The notes below the pieces were generated by a model. The model was given only the letters and a program-made list of their open reading frames with translations. It had not been told where the DNA came from and searched no databases. Source: Phytobacter massiliensis JC163 (GTDB lineage Bacteria; Pseudomonadota; Gammaproteobacteria; Enterobacterales; Enterobacteriaceae). Taken from it: a stretch of 43,550 nucleotides of DNA. The DNA is taken from positions 330,828-374,377 of the forward strand of contig NZ_HE578945.1 of NCBI RefSeq assembly GCF_000321045.1. The letters run 5' to 3'. Position numbers and translations under genes: made by a program. Shown here piece by piece: positions 8,836 to 15,631 of this stretch; the stretch's first letter is position 1; every line of letters begins with the position of its first letter.

Positions 8836-9780
8836 ATGAAAACAAACGGAATATCTCATGACGCGCTGTTCAAACATTTTCTGGCCCATAAAGAGACAGC
8901 GCAGGATTTTCTCGCTATACATTTACCCGCATCAATACGGGAGATTTGCGATCTCGCAACGCTGACGCTCGAATCCGGTAGCTTTGTTGATGAGGCGCTG
9001 CGGGCTTCGCACTCCGATGTGCTCTATTCTGTCAGAACCCGTAACGGGAGCGGCTATATCTACGCGCTTATTGAGCATCAAAGTTCACCGGACAGGCATA
9101 TGGCGTTTCGCCTCATGCGCTACGCCATCGCGGCGATGCAGCGCCATCTGGACGCCGGGCACACTACGCTGCCGCTGGTCGTTCCCATTCTCTTCTATCA
9201 TGGGAGGGTCAGCCCGTATCCGTGGTCGTTACGCTGGCTGGATGGGTTTGCGGCACCGGACTTTGCCAGACGGCTCTATAGTGCTTCGTTTCCGCTGGTG
9301 GACATAACGGTCATACCAGACGAAGAGATCGTTGCGCACCGGCGGGTCGCTTTACTTGAACTGCTGCAAAAACATATTCGCCAGCGCGATTTAACGCTGA
9401 TTCTCGACAAACTGGTGTCGATATTACTGCTGGGATACACTAGTGAGCAGCAGTTACGCGCTGCGATCAACTATCTGTTGAGCAACGCAAATACCCCTGC
9501 GCCCGCCGCTTTTCTTCGTCAGCTGGCGCGGCACACGCCACAACACAAGGAGACGTTGATGACTATTGCTGAACATCTGGAAGAGCTTGGGCGACGGAAA
9601 GGCTTCCGCGAAGGGCGTCTGAAAGGGCGCAAAGAAGGCCAGGAAGAAGGCCTGAAAAAAGGTCAGAAAAACGAGGCGCTGCGTATTGCTCACGAAATGC
9701 TGCGCAACGGGCTGGAGAGAGCGCTGGTGCTACAGCTTACCGGCCTGAGTGAAGCGGAACTGGCGCAGCCTAAACACTGA
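8836..9780 (+). CDS. Rpn-family recombination-promoting nuclease (YhgA-like, PF04754)
   Basis: 314 aa. The N-terminus (HDALFKHFLAHKETAQDFL...LESGSFVDEALR) is the hallmark of the Rpn/YhgA-like family of PD-(D/E)XK nucleases. Likely catalytic residues are Asp61 in SDVLYSV and Glu80/Gln82 in YALIEHQSS. The C-terminal region (about 242-290) is a charged, Gly-Arg/Lys-Glu repeat (GRRKGFREGRLKGRKEG...) that is variable in the family. E. coli Rpn proteins raise recA-independent recombination and the family includes K-12 yfaD (rpnE), which lies in the same general neighbourhood; orthology to any one paralogue is not certain. An internal start at codon 242 could give a short product (separate entry). 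Start ATG has AGGGA upstream. Confidence 0.88.
   Translation: MKTNGISHDALFKHFLAHKETAQDFLAIHLPASIREICDLATLTLESGSFVDEALRASHSDVLYSVRTRNGSGYIYALIEHQSSPDRHMAFRLMRYAIAAMQRHLDAGHTTLPLVVPILFYHGRVSPYPWSLRWLDGFAAPDFARRLYSASFPLVDITVIPDEEIVAHRRVALLELLQKHIRQRDLTLILDKLVSILLLGYTSEQQLRAAINYLLSNANTPAPAAFLRQLARHTPQHKETLMTIAEHLEELGRRKGFREGRLKGRKEGQEEGLKKGQKNEALRIAHEMLRNGLERALVLQLTGLSEAELAQPKH
9559..9780 (+). CDS. Candidate internal product RpnS (C-terminal 73 aa of the Rpn gene)
   Basis: ATG 9559 is in frame with the long Rpn gene (codon 242) and is preceded by a textbook AAGGAG (9547-9552) at 6-nt spacing, stronger than the site of the full-length start. It would yield a 73-residue protein beginning MTIAEHLEELG, holding the whole charged repeat and the C-terminal helical tail but no nuclease domain. 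For E. coli RpnA, a short form made from an internal start has been reported to block the toxic nuclease of the long form, with a role against phage. That this gene behaves likewise is inference from the ribosome site and family. Confidence 0.6.
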   Translation: MTIAEHLEELGRRKGFREGRLKGRKEGQEEGLKKGQKNEALRIAHEMLRNGLERALVLQLTGLSEAELAQPKH

Positions 9781-9811
9781 GCGCGCTCGCCAGCCTTTCA
9801 CTCCCCCTTAG

Positions 9812-9830
9812 CGGGCGGCCCTCCCGCCCG
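9812..9830. terminator. GC-rich hairpin after the Rpn gene
   Basis: CGGGCGG-CCCTC-CCGCCCG, 32 nt after the Rpn stop. No T-run follows, so it is a hairpin that may terminate or protect the transcript; function uncertain. Confidence 0.4.
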
Positions 9831-9955
9831 TGAGCACAAAAAGATGTCATTTCCCCGCATGGTGTAACAAATCATTTTTGGTTCCGTATTCTTAGCAAAA
9901 ATAATCGTACAATCAGCCGCTTTGGGATTTTCTTTATTTTGCGTGGAAATGGAAC

Positions 9956-10495
9956 ATGAAAAAGAGCGTATGTTTAGGTTTGCTTACCCTGCTGGTCTCG
10001 GCGGGGGCGAATGCGATCAGTATTAGCGGCAGCGCGGGCGAAGACTATACCAACATTGGCGTGGGTATTGGCACTGAAACCAGCGGCCTGGCCCTGAGCG
10101 GCAACTGGGCGCATAATGATGACGACGGCGATATCGCCGGGTTAGGGCTGGGGTTAAACATCCCGCTCGGACCATTTATGGGCACCGTGGGCGGCAAAGG
10201 GGTCTATCTCAATCCCAATTCTGGTGATGAAGGCTACGCGGCAGCGGTAGGCGGCGGCCTGCAGTGGCAGATTGGCGATAGCTTCCGTCTGTTTGGCGAA
10301 TACTATTATTCACCGGACTCGCTCTCCAGCGGCGTGAAAGATTACGAAGAAGCCAATGCGGGTGCGCGTTTAACCCTGATGCGTCCGCTGAGCATTGAGG
10401 CGGGTTACCGTTACATCGGTCTTGCCGGCAAAGATGGCAACCGTGACAACGCAGTAGCTGATGGCCCCTACGTTGGCGTCAACGCCAGCTTCTGA
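9956..10495 (+). CDS. yfaZ: YfaZ, outer-membrane beta-barrel family protein
   Basis: 179 aa, one shorter than E. coli YfaZ and closely similar. Residues 1-20 (MKKSVCLGLLTLLVSAGANA) form a Sec signal peptide with an AxA cleavage site. The mature part has alternating polar/hydrophobic strands rich in Gly and aromatic residues (LFGEYYYSPDSL, IEAGYRYIGLAG) and ends in Phe (YVGVNASF), the usual terminal residue for Bam-dependent outer-membrane barrels. Function is unknown. A TACAAT box at 9908-9913 is a possible -10. It stands alone between Rpn and yfaY. Confidence 0.9.
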   Translation: MKKSVCLGLLTLLVSAGANAISISGSAGEDYTNIGVGIGTETSGLALSGNWAHNDDDGDIAGLGLGLNIPLGPFMGTVGGKGVYLNPNSGDEGYAAAVGGGLQWQIGDSFRLFGEYYYSPDSLSSGVKDYEEANAGARLTLMRPLSIEAGYRYIGLAGKDGNRDNAVADGPYVGVNASF

Positions 10496-10561
10496 TCTTC
10501 CGGCGTGGCGTTCAGCCGCGCCAGTTTATGCCCCCCTTCATGCATCCCCCACGATTTAAGG

Positions 10562-10567
10562 TATAGT
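10562..10567 (+). promoter_or_regulatory. Possible -10 element of yfaY
   Basis: TATAGT, 28 nt before the yfaY start; a TTCATG at 18-bp spacing could be the -35. Supported only by sequence likeness. Confidence 0.4.
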
Positions 10568-10595
10568 GTTGCAACCTCTATAGCTGGAGAAAACA

Positions 10596-11795
10596 ATGTT
10601 AAACGTGGAGATGCTGTCAACCGGCGATGAAGTTTTACACGGGCAAATCGTGGATACCAATGCGGCCTGGCTGGCGGATTTTTTCTTTAATCAGGGGCTG
10701 CCATTAACCCGGCGTAACACCGTTGGCGACAACCTGGACTCACTGATTGCGGTGCTGCGCGAGCGAAGCCAGCATGCTGATGTGCTTATCGTAAACGGCG
10801 GCCTCGGGCCGACCAGCGATGATCTTAGCGCGCTGGCGGCGGCGAAGGCGAAAGGGGAGGCGCTGGTGCTGCACGAAGCCTGGCTCACCCAGATGGAAAA
10901 ATTCTTTAGCGAGCGCGGCCGTGTCATGGCCCCGAGCAACCGCAAACAGGCGGAAATTCCCGCCAGCGCCGAACTGGTGGATAACCCGGTCGGCACCGCC
11001 TGCGGCTTCGCCGTGCAGCTTAACCGCTGCCTGATGTTTTTCACCCCGGGCGTGCCGTCCGAATTTAAGGTGATGGTTGAACAGGAGATCCTGCCGCGGC
11101 TGCGGGCGCGCTTTACCCTGCCTGAGCCACCGGTCTGCCTGCGTCTGACCACCTTTGGCCGCTCTGAAAGCGACCTGGCGCAAAGCCTGGCGTCGTTGCC
11201 GCTGCCAGAAGGCGTGGTGATGGGTTACCGCTCTTCCATGCCCATTATCGAACTTAAGCTCACCGGCCCGGCCGCGCAGCGAGAGGCCATGGAGGCGCTG
11301 TGGCCTGAGGTTAAGCGTGTGGCGGGCGAAAGTATGATTTTCGAGGGCACGGCGGGGCTTCCGGCGCAGCTGACGCAGCGTCTGCGCGAGCGCCAGCTGA
11401 GCCTGACGCTCAGTGAACAGTTTACCGCGGGCCTGGTGGCGCTGCAGCTTGCGCGGGCCGATGCGCCGCTGCTGGCGAGCGAGGTTCTGCCTTCCCAGTC
11501 CGAAACGCTGGTGCAGACGGCGCGCTGGGCGGCTGGCCTGCGCAGTCGCCATCTGGCCGGGCTGGCGCTTGCCGTGGCCGGGCTGGAAGAGGAGCATCTT
11601 AACTTCGCGCTGGCGACGCCCGAAGGCACCCATGCCCTGCAGGTGAAATTTAACACCAACCGGCACGGGCTGGCGGTACGTCAGGAAGTGTGCGCGATGA
11701 TGGCGCTCAATATGCTACGCCGCTGGCTGAATGGCCAGGATATCGCCAGCGACCACGGCTGGATTAACGTTGTTGACGCGCTGGTGCTCAATTAA
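10596..11795 (+). CDS. yfaY: YfaY, CinA-like protein
   Basis: 399 aa, matching E. coli YfaY (400). The N-terminal half (about 1-170) is a MoaB/MogA-like molybdopterin-binding fold domain with STGDEVLHGQIVDTNAAWLA and NGGLGPTSDD. The C-terminal part (about 250-399) corresponds to the CinA/PncC nicotinamide-mononucleotide deamidase domain, but where active PncC has a SCTGG active-site motif this protein has SEQFTAG, so deamidase activity is doubtful. GGAG lies 7 nt before the start. Its TAA overlaps the stop of the convergent LysR gene by 3-4 bp. Confidence 0.92.
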   Translation: MLNVEMLSTGDEVLHGQIVDTNAAWLADFFFNQGLPLTRRNTVGDNLDSLIAVLRERSQHADVLIVNGGLGPTSDDLSALAAAKAKGEALVLHEAWLTQMEKFFSERGRVMAPSNRKQAEIPASAELVDNPVGTACGFAVQLNRCLMFFTPGVPSEFKVMVEQEILPRLRARFTLPEPPVCLRLTTFGRSESDLAQSLASLPLPEGVVMGYRSSMPIIELKLTGPAAQREAMEALWPEVKRVAGESMIFEGTAGLPAQLTQRLRERQLSLTLSEQFTAGLVALQLARADAPLLASEVLPSQSETLVQTARWAAGLRSRHLAGLALAVAGLEEEHLNFALATPEGTHALQVKFNTNRHGLAVRQEVCAMMALNMLRRWLNGQDIASDHGWINVVDALVLN

Positions 11796-12667
11796 CTGTC
11801 ATGCTGTGAAAGCTGTTTCAGGCAGCGTTCCAGTAGCGCAAGAGGGCTGCCTTCCACCGGCGGCGCACTGGCGATAAGCGATATGTGGCGGTAAAAAGCA
11901 GGCTTAAGCGGCACCGAACATAACGGGTGCTGCAGGCTTTTTACCGTCAGTTCCGGCAGCAACGCAACTCCCAGCCCCTGGCGAATAAAGCTGATGGCCG
12001 TTGCCGGATGGTTAAACTCGTATTTAATGACCGGCGTATAATTCTGCTCTTTAAACAGCGCCATAATACTCATTTCATAACGCCCTTTACTGACAATCAG
12101 CGCCTCATTACACAGCTCATCCAGCGTCACAAAAGGTTGCCGGGAGAAAGGGTGATCGTCCGGCACCACCACGGTAAATTTATCTTTATAGACCGGCTGG
12201 GCGTACATATCGGCGACCGGGAAGTGTACGAAGCCGGCATCAATCGTTTTTTGCCGCAGCGAGGCGACAATATCCACGCTGTTGGCTTCAAAAGGAATAA
12301 TTCTGACCTGTGGATGGTGCTGTTCGAAATAACGTACCACCTGCGGCAAAATACAGGCGCAGACGCTTGGAAAACAGCCGATGCGCAGTTCACGAGACGG
12401 CATGGCCTTTTCCTGTTCGGCCAGTTCCTTAATGGCATTCATCTCATCAAGCATGGCGCGCATGCGGCGGACAATGCGTTCGCCAACGGCGGTCAGCTTT
12501 ATCTCTTTGCGCCGCTCGCGCTCGAGGATTTTCACGCCAAGTTCATCTTCCAGCATGGCAATGGCCTGGCTGACCGCCGACTGGGTCATAAAGCGCTGTT
12601 TGCCTGCTTCGGTAAATCCGCCGCAGTCCACGACGGCCAGCAGCGTTGAAATCTGGGTCAGTGTCAT
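11792..12667 (-). CDS. LysR-family transcriptional regulator
   Basis: 291 aa, normal for LysR regulators. The N-terminal winged helix-turn-helix spans about residues 1-60 (TLLAVVDCGGFTEAGKQRF, then TQSAVSQAIAMLEDELGVKI), followed by a linker helix and a periplasmic-binding-protein-like effector domain (about 90-290, starting RELRIGCFPSVCACILP). The inducer is not known. It is divergent from an MFS transporter gene, which it probably controls together with its own expression, via the 181-bp gap that holds an inverted repeat. No E. coli K-12 gene occupies this spot. Confidence 0.88.
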   Translation of the reverse strand: MTLTQISTLLAVVDCGGFTEAGKQRFMTQSAVSQAIAMLEDELGVKILERERRKEIKLTAVGERIVRRMRAMLDEMNAIKELAEQEKAMPSRELRIGCFPSVCACILPQVVRYFEQHHPQVRIIPFEANSVDIVASLRQKTIDAGFVHFPVADMYAQPVYKDKFTVVVPDDHPFSRQPFVTLDELCNEALIVSKGRYEMSIMALFKEQNYTPVIKYEFNHPATAISFIRQGLGVALLPELTVKSLQHPLCSVPLKPAFYRHISLIASAPPVEGSPLALLERCLKQLSQHDS

Positions 12668-12696
12668 TAGCTTTTACTGATGGATAAGATTAAGAA

Positions 12697-12749
12697 GATT
12701 AATTTCATTTATGATAAAGCAAACGTTATGATTTTTCGTGAAATTAATC
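12697..12749. promoter_or_regulatory. Inverted repeat in the LysR/MFS divergent promoter region
   Basis: GATTAATTTCA (12697-12707) and its perfect complement TGAAATTAATC (12739-12749) are 42 bp apart centre to centre, four helical turns. Between them TTATGAT occurs twice, 17 bp apart. The layout suits a LysR tetramer spanning two half-sites; binding is inferred. Confidence 0.6.
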
Positions 12750-12848
12750 ACATATTCACGCAGGTAAGAATCTACATAAACGAGCTTTCCGGACGCATGG
12801 TCCCCAAAGGAATGTATACCTGCGCGCCTGAATAAAGGTTACTGAACA

Positions 12849-14039
12849 ATGAAAGAAAAGTTATGGACAAGGGATTTCTGGGCAATAACAATCATCAGCT
12901 TTATCATCTTCTTTGTTTTCTATGTCTTACTGACGCTCCTGCCGCTTTATATCGCCGATAAACTCCACGCCACTGCTGATAAAGCCGGGCTGCTGGTAAC
13001 TTTATTTCTCGTCGCGGCGATTATCGTCCGCCCTTTCGCCGGACAATGGGTCGGCAAATATTCGAATAAAACGATTCTGGTGCTCTCTTCTCTGGCCTTT
13101 TTAGCTGTGACTGCACTGTATCCTTTCTGCCATTCCATTGGCGTGCTGTTGTTTATCCGTATACTGCACGGAATTACCTTCGGGATAATAACAACGGTGA
13201 AAGGAACGATTTCGGCGCGGTTAATTCCAGTATCACGACGTGGAGAGGGCATCAGCTTTTTCTCTTTAGCCATGGGGTTGGCAATGGTGGTCGGCCCGTG
13301 GATCGGGCTGAATATGGCGCGTCATAACGCGTATGAGCCCGCATTCTGGCTCTGCACCGGTATCTGTCTGCTCAGTATCGTGCTCGCATTGTTTATGAAA
13401 GTGCCGCCGGTAGTCCGCCATGCGGATGGTTCCACACCCCATATGGGCTTTGCCGCGATGTTCGATCGCGCCGCCATGCCGTTCGCGCTGGTGACCTTCT
13501 TTATGACCTTCTCCTATGCCGGGGTTTCCGCTTTCCTTGCGCTATACGCCCGCGAACTCGATCTGATGGCTGCCGCCAGTAATTTCCTGCTCTGCTACGC
13601 CATCCTTCTTATGATCTGCCGTGCGTTCACCGGCAACATCTGCGATAGCAAAGGGCCGAAGTATGTGGTCTACCCCTGCCTGCTGGCTTTCACCGTGGGG
13701 CTGGTGGTGCTGGGTTATACCCACGGCAGCGTAACGATGATCCTCTCCGGCGCGCTTATTGGTATTGGCTACGGCTCGGTAACGCCCGTCTTCCAGACGC
13801 AAATTATCAGCGCGGTCGAAACGCATAAAATCGGCGTGGCGAATTCCCTGTTCTTTAACGCGATGGATGCAGGTCTGGCGATTGGGGCTTTCGTGATGGG
13901 GCTGATGGTGGAAGGCGTTGGCTACCGGGCGATTTACCTGGTTGGCGCGCTGCTGGTGGTTCTGGCCGGCATGCTCTACGCGTGGCAGATGCATAAACGT
14001 GGCGCAACGCAGCTGGTTTGCGCCCATGAAGTCCATTGA
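12849..14039 (+). CDS. Major facilitator superfamily transporter
   Basis: 396 aa with about 12 predicted membrane helices, e.g. residues 11-33 (WAITIISFIIFFVFYVLLTL), 46-62, 75-95 and so on. The loop 2-3 region FAGQWVGKYSNKTIL fits the MFS motif A (GxxxDRxGRR-like, degenerate). There is a cytoplasmic middle loop around 190-205. The protein resembles drug:H+ antiporter-1 type exporters, but the substrate cannot be told. It is divergently arranged with a LysR regulator, a common design for inducible efflux or uptake. Two tandem REP elements follow it. The TACCTGCG (12817-12824) and CGCAGGTA (12759-12766) arms in its leader could form a long hairpin. Confidence 0.85.
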   Translation: MKEKLWTRDFWAITIISFIIFFVFYVLLTLLPLYIADKLHATADKAGLLVTLFLVAAIIVRPFAGQWVGKYSNKTILVLSSLAFLAVTALYPFCHSIGVLLFIRILHGITFGIITTVKGTISARLIPVSRRGEGISFFSLAMGLAMVVGPWIGLNMARHNAYEPAFWLCTGICLLSIVLALFMKVPPVVRHADGSTPHMGFAAMFDRAAMPFALVTFFMTFSYAGVSAFLALYARELDLMAAASNFLLCYAILLMICRAFTGNICDSKGPKYVVYPCLLAFTVGLVVLGYTHGSVTMILSGALIGIGYGSVTPVFQTQIISAVETHKIGVANSLFFNAMDAGLAIGAFVMGLMVEGVGYRAIYLVGALLVVLAGMLYAWQMHKRGATQLVCAHEVH

Positions 14040-14046
14040 CGGGACA

Positions 14047-14119
14047 CCCGGATGCGGCTATGCCTCATCCGGCCTACCCAACTTCTTTCCCGGATGCGGC
14101 TATGCCTTATCCGGGCTAC
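14047..14119. repeat. Two tandem REP elements
   Basis: CCCGGATGCGGCTATGCC...CCGGCCTAC (14047-14077) and CCCGGATGCGGCTATGCC...CCGGGCTAC (14089-14119), in the same orientation with 11 bp between. They sit between the convergent MFS and yfaE genes, the classical REP position. Confidence 0.88.
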
Positions 14120-14132
14120 TTTTTTGACGCGA

Positions 14133-14387
14133 TTACATCTCGATTTCAATATCCCCTTTTGCTTTGCAGCAGCAGGGTAGTATTTCGTCAGGCTGAATAA
14201 AAGCCAGCGGCTCGGTCAGCCAGTCCACCTGGCCTGCGACCAGCCGGCAGCGACAGGAGCCGCAGTAGCCTTCGCGGCACTGGTACTCTACCGCGACGCG
14301 GTGCGACTCCAGCGCCACCAGCAGGGAAGGGTGCTCTTCCTGGCACTGTAGCTGCGTGCCGGTCAGACGCAGAATAACCTGGCCCAT
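14133..14387 (-). CDS. yfaE: YfaE, 2Fe-2S ferredoxin for NrdB cofactor maintenance
   Basis: 84 aa, as in E. coli. The ligand motif CREGYCGSC (about residues 37-45) and a distant Cys in ILPCCCKAKG form a plant-type 2Fe-2S site. In E. coli YfaE reduces the diferric centre of NrdB to help regenerate the tyrosyl radical. Its ATG overlaps the nrdB TGA by one base, so it is translationally coupled as the last gene of nrdA-nrdB-yfaE. Confidence 0.95.
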   Translation of the reverse strand: MGQVILRLTGTQLQCQEEHPSLLVALESHRVAVEYQCREGYCGSCRCRLVAGQVDWLTEPLAFIQPDEILPCCCKAKGDIEIEM

Positions 14388-15517
14388 CAGAGCTGGAAGT
14401 TACTCAAATCGTCGGTGTCGACTTCGGCGTCGATCTGCCCGACCAGGTAAGAGCTGACCTCTACCTCCTGCGGCGCCACCTGCACGTTATCGGAAACCAG
14501 CCAGGTGTTAATCCACGGGATAGGGTTAGAGCGCGTCTGGAACGGCAGGTCGAGGCCTACCGCCTGCATGCGAATGTTGGTGATGTATTCGACATACTGG
14601 CAGAGAATATCTTTGTTCAGGCCGATCATCGAGCCGCCCTGGAACAGATACTCCGCCCACTCTTTCTCCTGCAGCGCCGCCTGCACAAACAGGTCATAAG
14701 ACTCCTGTTTGCACTCTTCGGCGATTTCCGCCATTTCCGGATCGTCCACGCCGCTCTTGAGCAGGTTCAGCATATGCTGAGTGCCGGTCAGGTGCAGGGC
14801 TTCGTCACGGGCGATCAGGCGAATGATCTTGGCGTTGCCTTCCATCAGCTCGCGCTCGGCGAAGGCGAAGGAGCAGGCAAAGCTGACGTAAAAGCGGATC
14901 GCTTCCAGCGCGTTCACGCTCATCAGGCACAGATAGAGTTTCTTTTTCAGTTCGCGCAGGTTAACGGTTACGGTCTTGCCGTTAACGGTGTGGGTGCCTT
15001 CCCCTAACAGATGCCAGTAGCTGGTCATCTCAATCAGGCTGTCGTAGTAGTGGGAAATGCCTTCCGCGCGTTTCTGAATCTGCTCGTTGGTGACGATATC
15101 GTCAAACACCACCGACGGATCGTTAACGATGTTGCGGATAATATGGGTATAAGAGCGCGAATGGATAGTTTCCGAAAAGGCCCATGTCTCCACCCAGGTT
15201 TCCAGCTCCGGGATAGAGATCAGCGGCAGCAGCGCCACGTTCGGGCTGCGTCCCTGAATGGAGTCCAACAGCGTCTGGTATTTCAGGTTGCTGATGAAGA
15301 TATGCTTTTCGTGTTCCGGTAGCGCCTGGTAATCAATACGGTCGCGGGAGACGTCCACCTCTTCCGGGCGCCAGAAGAACGACAGCTGCTTTTCGATCAG
15401 TTTTTCGAAGATGTCATATTTTTGCTGATCGTAACGGGCGACGTTGACCGGCTGGCCGAAAAACATCGGCTCCAGCAGTTGATTATTTTTCGTCTGTGAA
15501 AAAGTGGTGTAGGCCAT
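14387..15517 (-). CDS. nrdB: NrdB, class Ia ribonucleotide reductase beta subunit
   Basis: 376 aa, the E. coli length. It houses the diferric-tyrosyl radical that starts catalysis in NrdA. Tyr123, the radical residue, is in [10 protein letters not shown] by codon count; iron ligands are in FSETIHS (Glu/His) and DEALHLTGT (Glu/His). The C-terminal tail ([11 protein letters not shown]) docks onto NrdA. It lies 114 bp after nrdA; most of that gap is a palindromic repeat. yfaE overlaps its stop. Confidence 0.97.
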   Translation of the reverse strand: MAYTTFSQTKNNQLLEPMFFGQPVNVARYDQQKYDIFEKLIEKQLSFFWRPEEVDVSRDRIDYQALPEHEKHIFISNLKYQTLLDSIQGRSPNVALLPLISIPELETWVETWAFSETIHSRSYTHIIRNIVNDPSVVFDDIVTNEQIQKRAEGISHYYDSLIEMTSYWHLLGEGTHTVNGKTVTVNLRELKKKLYLCLMSVNALEAIRFYVSFACSFAFAERELMEGNAKIIRLIARDEALHLTGTQHMLNLLKSGVDDPEMAEIAEECKQESYDLFVQAALQEKEWAEYLFQGGSMIGLNKDILCQYVEYITNIRMQAVGLDLPFQTRSNPIPWINTWLVSDNVQVAPQEVEVSSYLVGQIDAEVDTDDLSNFQL

Positions 15518-15543
15518 TCGATGTGAGTCCTGTTATGTGTTTT

Positions 15544-15626
15544 CCCCTCACCCTAACCCGCGCCCCACAGGGGCGAGGGAATGGTTTGCTCCCTCTCCCT
15601 TATGGGGAGAGGGCCGGGGTGAGGGT
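15544..15626. repeat. Palindromic intergenic repeat between nrdA and nrdB
   Basis: An 83-bp imperfect palindrome with outer arms CCCTCACCC and GGGTGAGGG and two inner hairpins, CGCGCCCCACAGGGGCG and CCCTCTCCCTTATGGGGAGAGGG. Repeats of this kind are scattered in enterobacterial intergenic DNA. Placed inside the operon mRNA it would form a stable structure between the two subunit genes, perhaps affecting their relative expression or stability. Confidence 0.75.
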
Positions 15627-15631
15627 AAAAA

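Noticed and set aside
9580..9680. CRISPR-like or tandem DNA repeat
   Set aside because: The repeats are short, degenerate and in a coding frame; they are protein-level repeats of Rpn.
10740..11666. Open frame of 308 codons antisense to yfaY
   Set aside because: Shadow of a conserved gene with Arg/Gln/His-rich composition typical of such shadows.
15544..15626. ERIC element between nrdA and nrdB
   Set aside because: The arms and core do not match the ERIC consensus as I know it; it is another palindromic repeat type.
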